Of a DNA stretch of 64,000 bases, positions 10,140 to 19,498 are shown one piece after another (position 1 is the first letter of the stretch; every line of letters begins with the position of its first letter). The DNA is from Pseudomonas hygromyciniae. GTDB taxonomy: Bacteria; Pseudomonadota; Gammaproteobacteria; Pseudomonadales; Pseudomonadaceae. The DNA lies in the NCBI RefSeq assembly GCF_016925675.1, contig NZ_CP070506.1, forward strand, positions 2,850,501-2,914,500, given 5' to 3'. The translations under genes and the position numbers were made by a program. The notes beneath the pieces were generated by a model. It had not been told where the DNA came from. It saw nothing but the letters and a program-made list of their open reading frames with translations, and made no database searches.

Positions 10140-11203
10140 GGTCGCTCTCCTTGCGCGACAGCAGCATCGCGTAGCATTCCGGTGTGCGGGTGGCAGTTGA
10201 TGTACTCGAAGATCTGGCTTTTGGCGTCCGATACCGACACTTCGTGGTACAGCCGCAACTTCTGCAAGCCCGCGGCCACGCGGAAGAACGTCACGAAGAT
10301 ACGCAGGTGGGTGGGGTGGGATTCGGCCCAGCGTTCGAGTTTCTCCACCGAGCGCCAGTGACCGATGTTGTAGCTGACGTCGAGAAAGTTGCCGTCCAGG
10401 TCGATATTGCGCACGAACCGGTTGCTGTAGCAGCCCAGCGCTTGGCCGTTCTCACGCAGGAAGTCCATGCCGTCTTGCAACGTCGGCAGGATCTCGTCGA
10501 GGTACAGTGAGCGTTCGTCCGCCTCGGCGTCGGCCCAGTCCTGGCCGGAACGAATCAGCGTGAGGTTGTCATGCCCCAGTACCACGACCCGTCCGCCTTT
10601 GGCAGGATCACCGGCGATCACTTGCAGCTCGCTCGTTGGCTTCATCCAGTCCGTTTGCGAGATTGGGAAACGGTCGCGCATCGAACCCCAGTAACCGTGC
10701 TCTTCGATTTCGCCGCTGGTTGTATCCATGACTGCGCCGACACCGGGCAGGTTGTCCTGGAAGGCGTAGAGTGTTTCGAACTGCTCAGCACGCGGTGCGC
10801 TGATTTCACGGAAATAGCCCAGGCCGTCGTTGAGCCTGTCCTGTGACGTCCACCAGTCGTTCACCGGCGCACAGCGCAACCAGCGGCAGTGGGCCGCCGG
10901 GCTCTTCCAGTAGCCGACCACTATCAAGTTATCAAAGCCGCTGCTGTCGGTGTGGTGGGTCAAATCATGGGTCTGTGGACCATCGGCCAGGTCGAAACTG
11001 GCGACGATGTGCCGCATGGCCTGGAGTGCCGCTGCGCGCTGCGCCTCGCCTCGATACTGCACGCCGAGGTAGGCCATCACCACTTGTTCCAGCTGCTCGT
11101 CGGCGCGTGCGACCCACATCGGGAACGGCGGTTGATACTCGTCGGGTACACGGCGCGATAGGGTGCGTGGGCATTTGAGATGTGTGTCGATTGCAGATTC
11201 CAT
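10136..11203 (-). CDS. oxdA: Haem-dependent aldoxime dehydratase
   Basis: Aldoxime dehydratase, 355 residues, dehydrating aldoximes (R-CH=NOH) to nitriles with ferrous haem b. Residues known to matter in OxdA/OxdRE fall at exactly the published numbers here: proximal haem ligand His299 (SHPTHLRIF), distal catalytic His320 (RLYHEVSV), Arg178 (MRDRFP) and Ser219 (TLIRSG). The start at 11203 has a strong GAGGAG site. It is the first gene of the long minus-strand operon. A divergent AraC regulator and a tandem repeat lie upstream, as expected for NhpR-type activation. Confidence 0.97.
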   Translation of the reverse strand: MESAIDTHLKCPRTLSRRVPDEYQPPFPMWVARADEQLEQVVMAYLGVQYRGEAQRAAALQAMRHIVASFDLADGPQTHDLTHHTDSSGFDNLIVVGYWKSPAAHCRWLRCAPVNDWWTSQDRLNDGLGYFREISAPRAEQFETLYAFQDNLPGVGAVMDTTSGEIEEHGYWGSMRDRFPISQTDWMKPTSELQVIAGDPAKGGRVVVLGHDNLTLIRSGQDWADAEADERSLYLDEILPTLQDGMDFLRENGQALGCYSNRFVRNIDLDGNFLDVSYNIGHWRSVEKLERWAESHPTHLRIFVTFFRVAAGLQKLRLYHEVSVSDAKSQIFEYINCHPHTGMLRDAAVAQGERP

Positions 11204-11242
11204 CTTGAGCTCCTCGTTATGGTTCAGGCCTACGGTTGGGCT

Positions 11243-11404
11243 TCAGTGCTTGCTTGATTGACCGCGCTTGGCGATCTGGCGTCGGTGCAGCAGCTTCATG
11301 GACCCCCACTCAATCAACCAACAAGCCGACTCTTCGGGGGCCAGATCGCGCCTGTGCAAAAGCCAGGAGGAATCAGCCAATCGTTGTGAATAGTCTCGAT
11401 GCAT
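11243..11404 (-). CDS. Possible small ORF in the oxdA leader
   Basis: A 53-codon reading frame beginning MHRDYSQRLADSSWLLHRR with a GAGG site seven bases before the ATG, ending 40 bases before oxdA. It is rich in Arg, Trp and Leu and resembles no family I know. It could be a leader peptide or chance; codon usage cannot decide at this length. Confidence 0.22.
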   Translation of the reverse strand: MHRDYSQRLADSSWLLHRRDLAPEESACWLIEWGSMKLLHRRQIAKRGQSSKH

Positions 11405-11469
11405 GGCGTGCCTCATCAGCGGGGGGTAGGGCTGCTGTGAGGAGAAAACTAGGCGTGACGGCGAGGGGC

Positions 11470-11511
11470 CGCTTGGTTCGTCGAGACAACCGCTTGGTTG
11501 GAAAAGACAAC
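11470..11511. promoter_or_regulatory. Tandem 21-bp direct repeat, candidate AraC/NhpR operator
   Basis: Two directly adjacent 21-bp units (11470-11490 and 11491-11511) agree at 17 of 21 positions. Both start CGCTTGGTT and end GACAAC. A period of exactly two helical turns is the usual geometry for two AraC-type subunits bound on one DNA face. It lies between the oxdA operon and the AraC regulator gene. The binding protein is inferred. Confidence 0.6.
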
Positions 11512-11725
11512 GCCGCAATGGGCGCCACAGCGGTGATCCGCGTTGGTGCGCCAGCCTCCAACGCTCAGGGTTCTGTGCCTCTTAATGGTGACAGTGAGGG
11601 GGCAGGGCGCCGCGATGCACACGTGAGCGCGACCCTGAATGTGCTTGGCCTGTTAATTGCTAGCGCTGACACGCCGGTTACACTTTTTCCAGCGCTTACT
11701 GCATTGCTGTACCGAGGCCAGTGCC

Positions 11726-12661
11726 ATGAATCCAAGCACTCAATATTCAACCCTTGCCGTTGCTGCACCACGTCGCTTTGATTACTGGAAAGAAGTGGTC
11801 TGCCGCCACTGCCTGGCGGCCGATAGCAAACCCTTGTCCCAGAGCAGTTTCGATGGCGCGCTGGCGATCAACAGCCTGGGCGGTCTGGACATCTGTTCAC
11901 TGTCATCGCCACTGCATTATTGGGAACGCTCCGAACGGCATCTGCGCAGCGGTCCCGCCGAAGATTTATGGTTGGGTTTCGTGCGAAATGGCCATGGCCA
12001 GATTGAACAGGGCGCAAGAAAAGCCAGCCTGGCAGTTGGCAATTTGTTTCTTTATGACGCAACTCAAGCGTTCCGATTCAGCTTCGGTGGTACCGAAAAC
12101 CACCTGGTCCGTATTCCGCGAGCATTGCTGACCGAACGCCTGCCGCGTATTGCGGAATACACCGCGATGGTCCTCGACGACCGCAGGCCAGGGGTGATTC
12201 CTTTGCGCGAAATGTTGCGCCAGGCGGCGAGCGCCCCGGCATCGTTGCAGGATGATTCCATCTCCAATCGTTATTCAGAGGCGTTGCTCGACCTGCTGGT
12301 AATCAGCCTGGAGCTCCAGGACCTGAAGGCTACCCACCAGGAGCTGGACCTCTATGGCCGCATCATGCAGTACATTCAACGGCACTTGACCGAGCCGGAC
12401 CTGTCGATTGAAGTCATCGCCCAGGCCCACAATGTGTCCACCCGCACCGTCACGCGGGCCTTTGCGCGTTACCAGAAAACCCCCGTTGCAGAGATTTGGA
12501 AGGAACGCCTGAATGCTAGCCGTGAAGCGATCGAGCGCGGCCAGGTGCGCAGTGTCTCCGAGGCGGCGCTGGACTTCGGGTTTTCTGATTTCTCCCATTT
12601 CAGCCATGCGTTTCGCAAGGCGTTCGGTGTGGCGCCGAATACGCTTTTACGCCGCGATTGA
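11726..12661 (+). CDS. nhpR: AraC family transcriptional activator, NhpR-like
   Basis: A 311-residue AraC/XylS-type regulator. The N-terminal 190 residues form an AraC-binding-like sensor domain. The C-terminal hundred residues contain the two helix-turn-helix units (IEVIAQAHNVSTRTVTRAFA and VSEAALDFGFSDFSHFSHAF, followed by F-G-V-A-P). The start chosen is the ATG at 11726, with GAGG eight bases before it; the frame is open further upstream without a better site. It is divergent from oxdA, the position of nhpR, the positive regulator of the aldoxime-nitrile genes in P. chlororaphis B23. The inducer is probably an aldoxime, by analogy. Confidence 0.88.
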   Translation: MNPSTQYSTLAVAAPRRFDYWKEVVCRHCLAADSKPLSQSSFDGALAINSLGGLDICSLSSPLHYWERSERHLRSGPAEDLWLGFVRNGHGQIEQGARKASLAVGNLFLYDATQAFRFSFGGTENHLVRIPRALLTERLPRIAEYTAMVLDDRRPGVIPLREMLRQAASAPASLQDDSISNRYSEALLDLLVISLELQDLKATHQELDLYGRIMQYIQRHLTEPDLSIEVIAQAHNVSTRTVTRAFARYQKTPVAEIWKERLNASREAIERGQVRSVSEAALDFGFSDFSHFSHAFRKAFGVAPNTLLRRD

Positions 12662-12684
12662 AACTGCCAGACACTGACAATTAT

Positions 12685-12716
12685 CCTGTGGCAAGCCCGC
12701 TCGCCACGGCCACAGG
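12685..12716. terminator. Bidirectional hairpin between nhpR-like and adh genes
   Basis: Perfect 8-bp arms CCTGTGGC and GCCACAGG around a GC-rich loop that itself resembles a REP core (AAGCCCGCTCGCCAC). It lies between two convergent genes 57 bases apart, so it could stop transcription from both sides. There is no T-run, so termination strength is uncertain. Confidence 0.5.
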
Positions 12717-12718
12717 CA

Positions 12719-13759
12719 TTAAAACTCGGTAATGACCGTTACTCCAGCCGTCTCGAACCGGTCCATATTGGTCAGCGCGTCGATAGACTGCTCCAGGCTG
12801 ATGGTCTTACCCACGAGTTTTTCAGGCGCCAGCTTGCCTGAGGTGATCATCTCGATCATTGCCCCATAGCGATGCGCTTGCATCCCGTGGCTACCGTAGA
12901 TTTCAAGTTCGTGCGCGATAACCTTGCTCATGGGGATTGCCGGCGTGGCGTGATCAGCCAGCATCAGCCCCACCTGGACGTGCTTGCCGCGACGGCGCAG
13001 GTTGCTGATGGAGTTGAAACACGTGGTTGGGTGACCCAATGCGTCCAGCGATACGTGGGCACCGCCCTGGGTGATTTCCAGCACGGCTTCGGTGACGTTC
13101 GCGACGCACTGGGCATTCAGGGTGGCGACAGCGCCGAGTACGCGTGCCAGGTCGAGTTTATCCTGGGAAATATCGATGGCGATCACGTTCGCGCCGATGG
13201 CGTGGGCGATCATCACCGCAGACAGACCTACTCCGCCGCAACCGTGAACCGCGACCCATTGACCGGCGCTGACTTTGCCTTGGTCAACCACTGCACGGAA
13301 CGAGGTGGCAAAGCGACAACCCAGGCTTGCAGCGGTAGCAAAATCCATGCTTTCAGGCAGCGCGACCAGGTTCAGATCGGCCTGATGGATACCGACGTAT
13401 TCGGCAAAAGAGCCCCAGTGAGTGAAGCCTGGCTGGAACTGCGTGTGGCACACCTGTTGATTGCCGCTGTTGCACTCGGCACAAGCACCACACCCGCCCA
13501 CGAACGGCACGGTCACGCGATCACCGACCTTCCATCGCGTGACATCGTTACCCACCTCGGCCACGATGCCCGCCAGCTCGTGCCCGGGTACATGCGGCAG
13601 TTCAATGTCGGGGTCATGGCCTTTCCAGCCATGCCAGTCGCTGCGGCATACGCCGGTGCCAAGCACTTGAATCACCACACCATGCCGTTGCGCAGAAGGA
13701 TCTGCCACGTTCATCAGGCGCGGCGGTTTGGCAAAGGCTTCGTAGACGACTGCTTTCAT
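12719..13759 (-). CDS. Zinc-dependent alcohol dehydrogenase (MDR family)
   Basis: A 346-residue medium-chain dehydrogenase. Catalytic zinc ligands are seen in [10 protein letters not shown] and [12 protein letters not shown]. The structural-zinc loop has [15 protein letters not shown] (four cysteines). The Rossmann motif is [10 protein letters not shown], followed by an acidic residue in IAIDIS, suggesting NAD(H). It would interconvert alcohols and aldehydes or ketones. It is read toward the nitrile locus and is divergent from an Lrp-type gene with a 195-base gap, so the Lrp protein probably controls it. A functional link to aldoxime metabolism is possible but unproven. Confidence 0.9.
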   Translation of the reverse strand: MKAVVYEAFAKPPRLMNVADPSAQRHGVVIQVLGTGVCRSDWHGWKGHDPDIELPHVPGHELAGIVAEVGNDVTRWKVGDRVTVPFVGGCGACAECNSGNQQVCHTQFQPGFTHWGSFAEYVGIHQADLNLVALPESMDFATAASLGCRFATSFRAVVDQGKVSAGQWVAVHGCGGVGLSAVMIAHAIGANVIAIDISQDKLDLARVLGAVATLNAQCVANVTEAVLEITQGGAHVSLDALGHPTTCFNSISNLRRRGKHVQVGLMLADHATPAIPMSKVIAHELEIYGSHGMQAHRYGAMIEMITSGKLAPEKLVGKTISLEQSIDALTNMDRFETAGVTVITEF

Positions 13760-13954
13760 TCAAATTACCTATGTTTGGATGGGCGGTGCGACTCAACCGG
13801 CTGCTGGTCATCCTCGGTTCGCTTCGAAACGTGATGATCCAGGCATTGCCAATTATGAATGAACGCCTTGAAATTACCCTTCAAGTTGCAATTGACGGAT
13901 CAATAGATCTGAAATTAATCTTCGTTTTTTGGCCTTAATATGAGGAGTTATTTC

Positions 13955-14437
13955 ATGATCGAGCAGCTCGATAAGGCAGACATTGCAATAACGGAACGTT
14001 TGCAACGCGACGGCAAGCTGTCGAATGTCAAGCTGGCCGAGCAACTGTCCCTCAGCGAAGCATCCTGTTGGCGCAAGCAGAGACGGCTTGAGGAATGCGG
14101 TGTTATCGAGGGGTACCAAGCCATTCTCAATCGAAAAAAACTAGGGCTAGGCCTGAAGGCCTTTGTTCAGATCTCTTGCACTGATCACAGCGAAGAAGCC
14201 ACGGCGACGTTTGAAAAGATTATTCTGGCGGCCCCACAGGTCCTGAGTTGCCACAACACGACGGGCGAGGCGGACTTTTTGCTTGAGGTAGTTGCCCGGG
14301 ACCTGGACAGCTATAGCCGCTTTGTCGAAAAAGTGCTGAGAAAGCTCCCTGGCGTTTTAAGTATTCGCTCCAACCTCTCCCTGCGAGAGGTGAAGACCAC
14401 CAATCGGCTGCCCGTCAGCGAGCTCTTGAGTATCTGA
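13955..14437 (+). CDS. Lrp/AsnC family regulator
   Basis: A 160-residue feast/famine-type regulator: N-terminal helix-turn-helix (KLSNVKLAEQLSLSEASCWR) and a C-terminal RAM domain with the C-T-G-E-A-D-like stretch NTTGEADFLLEVVARD. The start at 13955 is preceded by AGGAG at seven bases; an ATG at 13940 in the same frame lies before that site and is less likely. It is divergent from the alcohol dehydrogenase gene. The upstream 100 bases are AT-rich with runs of T and A. Confidence 0.9.
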   Translation: MIEQLDKADIAITERLQRDGKLSNVKLAEQLSLSEASCWRKQRRLEECGVIEGYQAILNRKKLGLGLKAFVQISCTDHSEEATATFEKIILAAPQVLSCHNTTGEADFLLEVVARDLDSYSRFVEKVLRKLPGVLSIRSNLSLREVKTTNRLPVSELLSI

Positions 14438-14545
14438 ATGCTGTCAGGACAGACGCGAAGATAATGCTGCAGGTGGCTGACAAACTGACAGCCGACTCAA
14501 CTAAACTCCACCAGAGCTGCTCCCGACAGCGCCTGGTGAGACGTC

Positions 14546-15742
14546 ATGATTGCCCATACCCCCACGCTTTTTGCCTGCGTCGCCTTAGTGGCGACGATCA
14601 TGGCGTTTTGTCTGATATTGGTCGGCCAGTTCAACCAGCGTGACGGCTTGCTGACCATTGGCTTTGGTTTGCTGGCACATGCCCTGGCCTACATTGGCTA
14701 TACCTTGTACGGCCACGCCCCGTTGTGGTTGACCTATGGGGCTGCGAACACATTGTTGGCGGTCGCGCTGGCCTTTTACGGGGCCAGCGTATTTCGGATC
14801 GTTGAGTTGCGCGTCCGCTGGTGGCGGATATTTGCGCCTGCTGCATTGATGCTCGTATTGATGGCAAGTCTGATCGATACGCTGGAGCCGCGAATGCTCG
14901 CCGCCACGCTCGTGTTGATGGTGCAGTGCGCCTTGATCATCTATTGGACGCGCCGCTACGTACCCGCTCAGGGGCGTGCGCGCATGCTGTTGATCATTGG
15001 ATCAAGTATCAGCCTGATCGGCCTGGGCATGCGGGTGATCGCCATCATCGGCGGAGGGGCTGCCGAGATGCGCTATGACGTCAGTAACCTTAAGCAAACC
15101 ATCTCAGTCAGCATTGGCACGTTCACCGCGATGATGATCTCCCTCGGGCTGGTGCTGCTGGCCAAAGAGCGCAGTGAGTCGTTATTCCAGCGCCTGGCGT
15201 TGCGTGACGTGCTGACCGGCATTCTCAATCGCAGAGCCGTCCTCGAGCAGTTTTCCAAAGAACTGGAACGCGCGCGTCGAGACGCCTCCTACCTGGCGGT
15301 GGCCATGGTCGATATCGACCATTTCAAGCAAATCAATGATGTACATGGGCACCTGGCGGGTGATGAGGTGATTTGCCACTGCGTCAATCAACTCACCCAG
15401 CGAATTCGTGAGTCCGACAGTATCGGTCGTTATGGTGGTGAGGAGTTTCTGGTGCTGCTTCCCCGCACCAGCCCCGAAAACGCCGTGGCGGTTCTGGACC
15501 AGTTGCGCAGGGCGGTCGCTGAGTCTCCGGCTCGGTTTGGCGAGGCAAGCATCCCATTGCGCATCAGCATCGGTGTTTGCTGCGTGATGCCAAACGAAGA
15601 TGACACCACGGCCAGCCTGCTTGCCCGTGCGGATGCCGCTCTTTATGAAGCCAAGGGGTTGGGGCGCAATACTTTGTGTTTGGCACCGCCGCAGGTGCAT
15701 CGCGATAACACGGCACCGCTCACGTCATTGAGCGCTAGGTGA
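14546..15742 (+). CDS. Membrane diguanylate cyclase (GGDEF)
   Basis: A 398-residue protein with about six hydrophobic segments in the first 200 residues and a C-terminal GGDEF domain. The active-site loop reads RYGGEEF, metal ligands are in VDIDHFKQIND, and an inhibitory I-site RxxD (RESD) lies five residues before GGEEF, the spacing known from PleD. It should make cyclic-di-GMP from two GTP and be feedback-inhibited. There is no EAL domain. The sensor is an unnamed membrane module. It appears monocistronic between Lrp and LysR genes. Confidence 0.93.
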   Translation: MIAHTPTLFACVALVATIMAFCLILVGQFNQRDGLLTIGFGLLAHALAYIGYTLYGHAPLWLTYGAANTLLAVALAFYGASVFRIVELRVRWWRIFAPAALMLVLMASLIDTLEPRMLAATLVLMVQCALIIYWTRRYVPAQGRARMLLIIGSSISLIGLGMRVIAIIGGGAAEMRYDVSNLKQTISVSIGTFTAMMISLGLVLLAKERSESLFQRLALRDVLTGILNRRAVLEQFSKELERARRDASYLAVAMVDIDHFKQINDVHGHLAGDEVICHCVNQLTQRIRESDSIGRYGGEEFLVLLPRTSPENAVAVLDQLRRAVAESPARFGEASIPLRISIGVCCVMPNEDDTTASLLARADAALYEAKGLGRNTLCLAPPQVHRDNTAPLTSLSAR

Positions 15743-15799
15743 AACATGAGCTAACGTTCATGCATGCGCCTTCCTGATAATTCGCTGGATCCTGCCCCT

Positions 15800-16706
15800 A
15801 TGAGAGACCTGCCGCCCACCGCCACCTTGCGCGCATTTGAAGCTGCCACCCGGCACTTGACCTTTACGTCGGCCGCGCAGGAGCTACATGTTACTCAAAG
15901 CGCGGTCAGTCACCAGCTCAAGCACCTTGAGGCGCTGTGGGGCGTGCAGTTGTTTGAGCGTGGCAAGGCGTTACGCCTCACGGCTGCGGGGGCTGCGCTG
16001 GCGCCGATCGTGCGGGAGTTTTTCATCAGCCTGGAGGCGACTCTGGGGGATTTGCGCGAGCAAAAAGACAGGGGTTCGACTCAGCGTCAGCACCACCTAT
16101 TCCTTCGCGCTCAAATGGCTGCTGCCACGCTTGCCGCGTCTCTCTCGTCAGTACCCCGAGCTGCTGGTCTCGCTGGACACCACGGATAAAATAATCCACT
16201 TCTCCCACGGCCAGGCTGATGTTGCGATCAGGCTCGGCAAGGGCAACTACCCCGGTCTGCATTCTGAGTTCCTGTTTGGGGAGCAGGTGTTTCCTGTGGC
16301 CAGCCCCGAACTGTTGCGGCGCGTCGGGACTCCGCAGAGCCCCGCAGACCTGTTGCATTTCCCGCTGCTGACGCGCGATGGTGCCGAGTTGGTGCCTAAA
16401 TGGGAGGTATGGTTTCAAGCCGTCGGGCTGGCCTATTTGCCGCTCAAGGAGAGCGTCAGATTTGGCGATACCAACATGACGGTCGAGGCGGCCTTGCTCG
16501 GCCAGGGCGTTGCATTGGTGCGCAGCGGGCACGTCGAGAACGAAATCAGCGATGGCCGTTTGGTGCGGTTGTTTGATGTGCCGCTTCCATCGCCATTGGC
16601 TTACTACTTCGTTTGCCCCAAGGGCATCGAATCGCAGCCGCACATCGCCAGCTTTCGCCAATGGTTGGTCGGCGAGGCACTTAAAGTCCAACGGCTGGAT
16701 GAGTGA
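15800..16706 (+). pseudogene. LysR family regulator, frameshifted (GcvA-like)
   Basis: LysR-type regulator split by one frameshift. The N-terminal HTH (FTSAAQELHVTQSAVSHQLK) runs in one frame. The effector domain (STTYSFALKWLLPRLPRL ... VGEALKVQRLDE) runs in the next. Removing one A from the A5 run at 16062-16066 joins them into a normal protein of about 301 residues reading LREQKTGVRLSVSTTYS. Both halves are well conserved with no other damage, so this is more likely a sequence error or very recent mutation than a decayed gene. The start is taken at ATG 15800 (MRDLPPTATLRAFE). It may regulate the following eamA and SDR genes. Confidence 0.85.
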
Positions 16707-16780
16707 ATTATGAGTATCCGCTCATGCTGCGATGAGGAGACTTCGCTTTAGTCCCGGCGCGGCATTGCCTAAAGTGGCGC

Positions 16781-17607
16781 ATGCCTATTCCTATCATCTT
16801 CCTCGTGCTTTTCGCCGCGCTCCTGCATGCCAGCTGGAATGCGCTACTGCGTAGCGGTGCCGATCGGTTGTGGTCCATGACGGTGATGTGCATTGCCATC
16901 GCCATTACCAGTGTCGTCGCCGCAGCGTTCATGGTGCCCCCGCGATTGAGAGCTGGGGCTACGCGGTGCTTTCGGCGTTGCTGCATGTGGGCTACAACCT
17001 GTTCCTGGTGCGCAGTTACCGGGTCGGCGACCTGGGGCAGGTCTATCCGATTTCACGGGGTTCGTCGCCGGTGCTGGTTACCTTGGGGGCCGCCGTTTTT
17101 GCCGGAGAAAGCATCACGCCCGGCCAATTGCTGGGGATTGCGCTGGTGTCAGGCGGGATTATTTCGTTGGCCTTCAGAGGGCGCAGTCTGTCGGTTCCCA
17201 GCTTGCCCTATGCGCTGGGTACGGGCGGCTTTATCGCGGCCTACAGCGTGGTCGACGGCATCGGCGCCAGGCTCTCCGGCGCGCCGCTTGCGTACACCGT
17301 GTGGATGTGCGCTCTGTGGGGCGTGCTAATGCCAGTGGTCTACATCGGCCTGCGTGACACCCGCAGCTTGTTCTGCGTCCGGCCCGGAACAGTGACCGCG
17401 TTGGTTGGCGGGCTGGTCTCTTTGCTTGCGTATGGAATGGTCATCTACGCCATGACCGAAGCGCCCTTGGGGGCGGTATCGGCATTGCGCGAAACCAGCG
17501 TGCTGTTTGCGGTGTTGATCGGCTATGTGTTTCTCGGCGAGACGCTCACCGCGCGCCGGATACTGGCATGCGCAGTGATCGCCAGCGGCACCCTCATCAT
17601 CGGCTGA
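16781..17607 (+). pseudogene. EamA/DMT-family transporter, frameshifted
   Basis: Ten-helix drug/metabolite transporter. The first 54 residues (MPIPIIFLVLFAALLHASWN) are in one frame and the rest (ESWGYAVLSALLHVGYNLF ... ILACAVIASGTLIIG) in another. Adding one C to the C5 run at 16937-16941 restores a 275-residue protein. Two EamA repeats are recognisable, each ending with the G-E-x-x-T type motif (FAGESITPGQ and VFLGETLTARR). It lies in the inner membrane with unknown substrate. It follows the LysR gene by 74 bases and precedes an SDR gene by 29 bases, suggesting a small operon. Confidence 0.85.
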
Positions 17608-17636
17608 TACAGCCAACAGCGCAGGAGCTATATCTC

Positions 17637-18398
17637 ATGGTCAACGTCTCACAGGCACCGCTGATTCTGATCACGGGTGGAAGTCGTGGAGTGGGGGCCG
17701 CAACCGCCCGGCTGGCTGCGGCAAGAGGTTATGACGTGGCTATCAGCTACGTTGCCAACGAGCCCGCAGCGCGGGCGGTGGTTGCGGATATTGAAGCGTT
17801 GGGGCGCAAAGCCTTGGCGATGCGGGCAGACAGTGCGGACCCCCAGCAGGTGGCCGATTTGTTCGCGGCCATCGATCGCACGTTCGGCCGCATTGACGTC
17901 CTGGTCAATAACGCCGGGATGCTGGCGCCTCAGTCACGCCTGGAAGAGCTCGGCTTCGAGCGTATGCAGCGCATCTTTGCGGTCAATGCGATTGGGCCAA
18001 TTCTCTGCGCGCAACAGGCGGTAAAGCGCATGTCTTACCGTCACAACGGCCCGGGCGGCGTGGTGATCAATGTTTCATCGGCATCCGCGCGCCTTGGCAG
18101 CCCCAATGAGTACGTCGACTATGCGGCGTCAAAGGGGGCGTTGGAGACGTTCACCATTGGCTTTGCAAAGGAAGTGGCTCGGGAAGGCATACGCGTCAAC
18201 TGTATTCGCCCCGGACATATTTATACCGACATGCATGCCAGTGGCGGTGAGCCGGGGCGGGTCGATCGTGTCAAGGACTCGATCCCCATGGGGCGGGGCG
18301 GACAGCCGGAGGAAGTGGCCCGTGCGATTCTATGGTTGGCGAGCGCCGAGGCATCGTTCGTTACCGGTACATTCCTGGACGTAACGGGCGGTAAATGA
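17637..18398 (+). CDS. SDR family oxidoreductase
   Basis: A 253-residue short-chain dehydrogenase/reductase. Seen: cofactor motif GGSRGVGAATAR, the NNAG motif in VLVNNAGML, catalytic serine in INVSSASARLG, the YAASK tyrosine-lysine pair, and the C-terminal FVTGTFLDVTGGK. The start at 17637 has AGGAG nine bases upstream. A glucose-dehydrogenase-like or 3-oxoacyl reductase activity is possible; the substrate is not determinable. It probably shares a transcript with the EamA transporter. Confidence 0.93.
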   Translation: MVNVSQAPLILITGGSRGVGAATARLAAARGYDVAISYVANEPAARAVVADIEALGRKALAMRADSADPQQVADLFAAIDRTFGRIDVLVNNAGMLAPQSRLEELGFERMQRIFAVNAIGPILCAQQAVKRMSYRHNGPGGVVINVSSASARLGSPNEYVDYAASKGALETFTIGFAKEVAREGIRVNCIRPGHIYTDMHASGGEPGRVDRVKDSIPMGRGGQPEEVARAILWLASAEASFVTGTFLDVTGGK

Positions 18399-18426
18399 GT
18401 CAGAGGCACGGATCATCGACTCGGTT

Positions 18427-19395
18427 TCAAGTAACAGCGGGTTGCCTCACCTTACGACTCAATCCAGGTGTTTTGCCCGTGATGCGCTTGAATGCACGAC
18501 TGAAAGCGGCCTGCGATGTATAGCCCAAACGCTGCGCTACCTCCTCAATCGGTAGCCTTTCGAGGGTCAGCCACTGGCTCGCAAGCCGCATTCGCAGTTC
18601 GGTGACATAGCGTAGCGGGGCCATGCCAATCGTCAGTTGGAAGCGGTCCGCGAAGACCGAGCGTGAGGTATTGCAGTGCTCTGCCAACTGCGCAACGGTC
18701 CAGTCGCGGCCCGGTTGCTGATGGAGCGCAAGCAGCGCGCCGGCCAAGCGTGGATCGCGCAAGGCGGCGACCAGGCCCGAGGCATTGCCGCAGGCGCACT
18801 CCACCCAACCGCGCACGACCATGGCAGCCACCACGTCGGCCAAGCGCGCGAGGATACCGGCGAAGCCGATACGTGCGGCGCTAACTTCGCGCTCCATGGT
18901 TGTCAGGATCGGTACCAGGCCGGGGTAACGCTGGCCGCCGGCATCAATCAGCATCAGGCCCGGCATCAGCTTGCCAAGGCCATGGATACTGCCCAGTTCA
19001 AACTCCATACAACCACTGAACAAAATAGTGCTCGGCGTGGGGCTGGCATCGGCGTCGGCATCCACTGCGCTGACGGTGTCACCGAGCGGGGCGCCGTGTA
19101 GACGGTCGATGTCTATAACAGGCGCGTGCGGATGTGAAAGCAGTTGATGGGCCGCGCCATGGGAGATGAACACGGCGTTGCCGGCAGACAGCTCGTAGGT
19201 GGTGCCATCCTCCATGCGCAGCACCGCGTTACCGACGGCGATGAAGTGGAACCAGGCGTGCCCAGGTTTTTCCGGGAAGCCCAAACCGAAGGCGGGGCCT
19301 GCCTGGATACGCCGGTATTCGACGCCACGCAGGCGCATGCCACGCAATAGCTCGTTGATGAGGTCTGAGGAGAGAGCAAACTGGTCAGCAGGCAT
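18427..19395 (-). CDS. AraC family regulator with cupin sensor
   Basis: A 322-residue regulator. The N-terminal cupin_6-type domain (residues 10-200) contains HAWFHFIAVGNAVLRM and ISHGAAHQLLSHPH. The C-terminal AraC DNA-binding domain has TVAQLAEHCNTSRSVFADRF and IEEVAQRLGYTSQAAFSRAF. This architecture commonly controls a divergent MFS or short-chain dehydrogenase gene. Here an MFS gene starts 104 bases away in the opposite direction and is the probable target. Confidence 0.9.
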   Translation of the reverse strand: MPADQFALSSDLINELLRGMRLRGVEYRRIQAGPAFGLGFPEKPGHAWFHFIAVGNAVLRMEDGTTYELSAGNAVFISHGAAHQLLSHPHAPVIDIDRLHGAPLGDTVSAVDADADASPTPSTILFSGCMEFELGSIHGLGKLMPGLMLIDAGGQRYPGLVPILTTMEREVSAARIGFAGILARLADVVAAMVVRGWVECACGNASGLVAALRDPRLAGALLALHQQPGRDWTVAQLAEHCNTSRSVFADRFQLTIGMAPLRYVTELRMRLASQWLTLERLPIEEVAQRLGYTSQAAFSRAFKRITGKTPGLSRKVRQPAVT

Positions 19396-19498
19396 CGTTC
19401 AGGTGTTTTGGTCAAAAAGTAGAGATTTTCAATCATAGATCATCCAGCTTACGGCGCCTAGACTTCGGTTCGTAATGAAGATTGGGAGATCCGTACAA

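Larger units (their letters stand above)
11204..11725. other. Divergent control region between oxdA and the AraC regulator
   Basis: This 522-base gap holds the promoters of the aldoxime/nitrile operon (leftward) and of the regulator (rightward). A tandem 21-bp repeat lies at 11470-11511 and a possible small leftward reading frame at 11243-11404. If the repeat is the activator site, the oxdA transcript would have a leader of roughly 200 bases. No sigma-54 site or riboswitch was recognised. Confidence 0.6.

Noticed and set aside
15800-17607. lysR and eamA as genuine degraded pseudogenes
   Set aside because: Each has only a single run-length change and otherwise full conservation, and the same pattern hits pgm; error is the simpler explanation.
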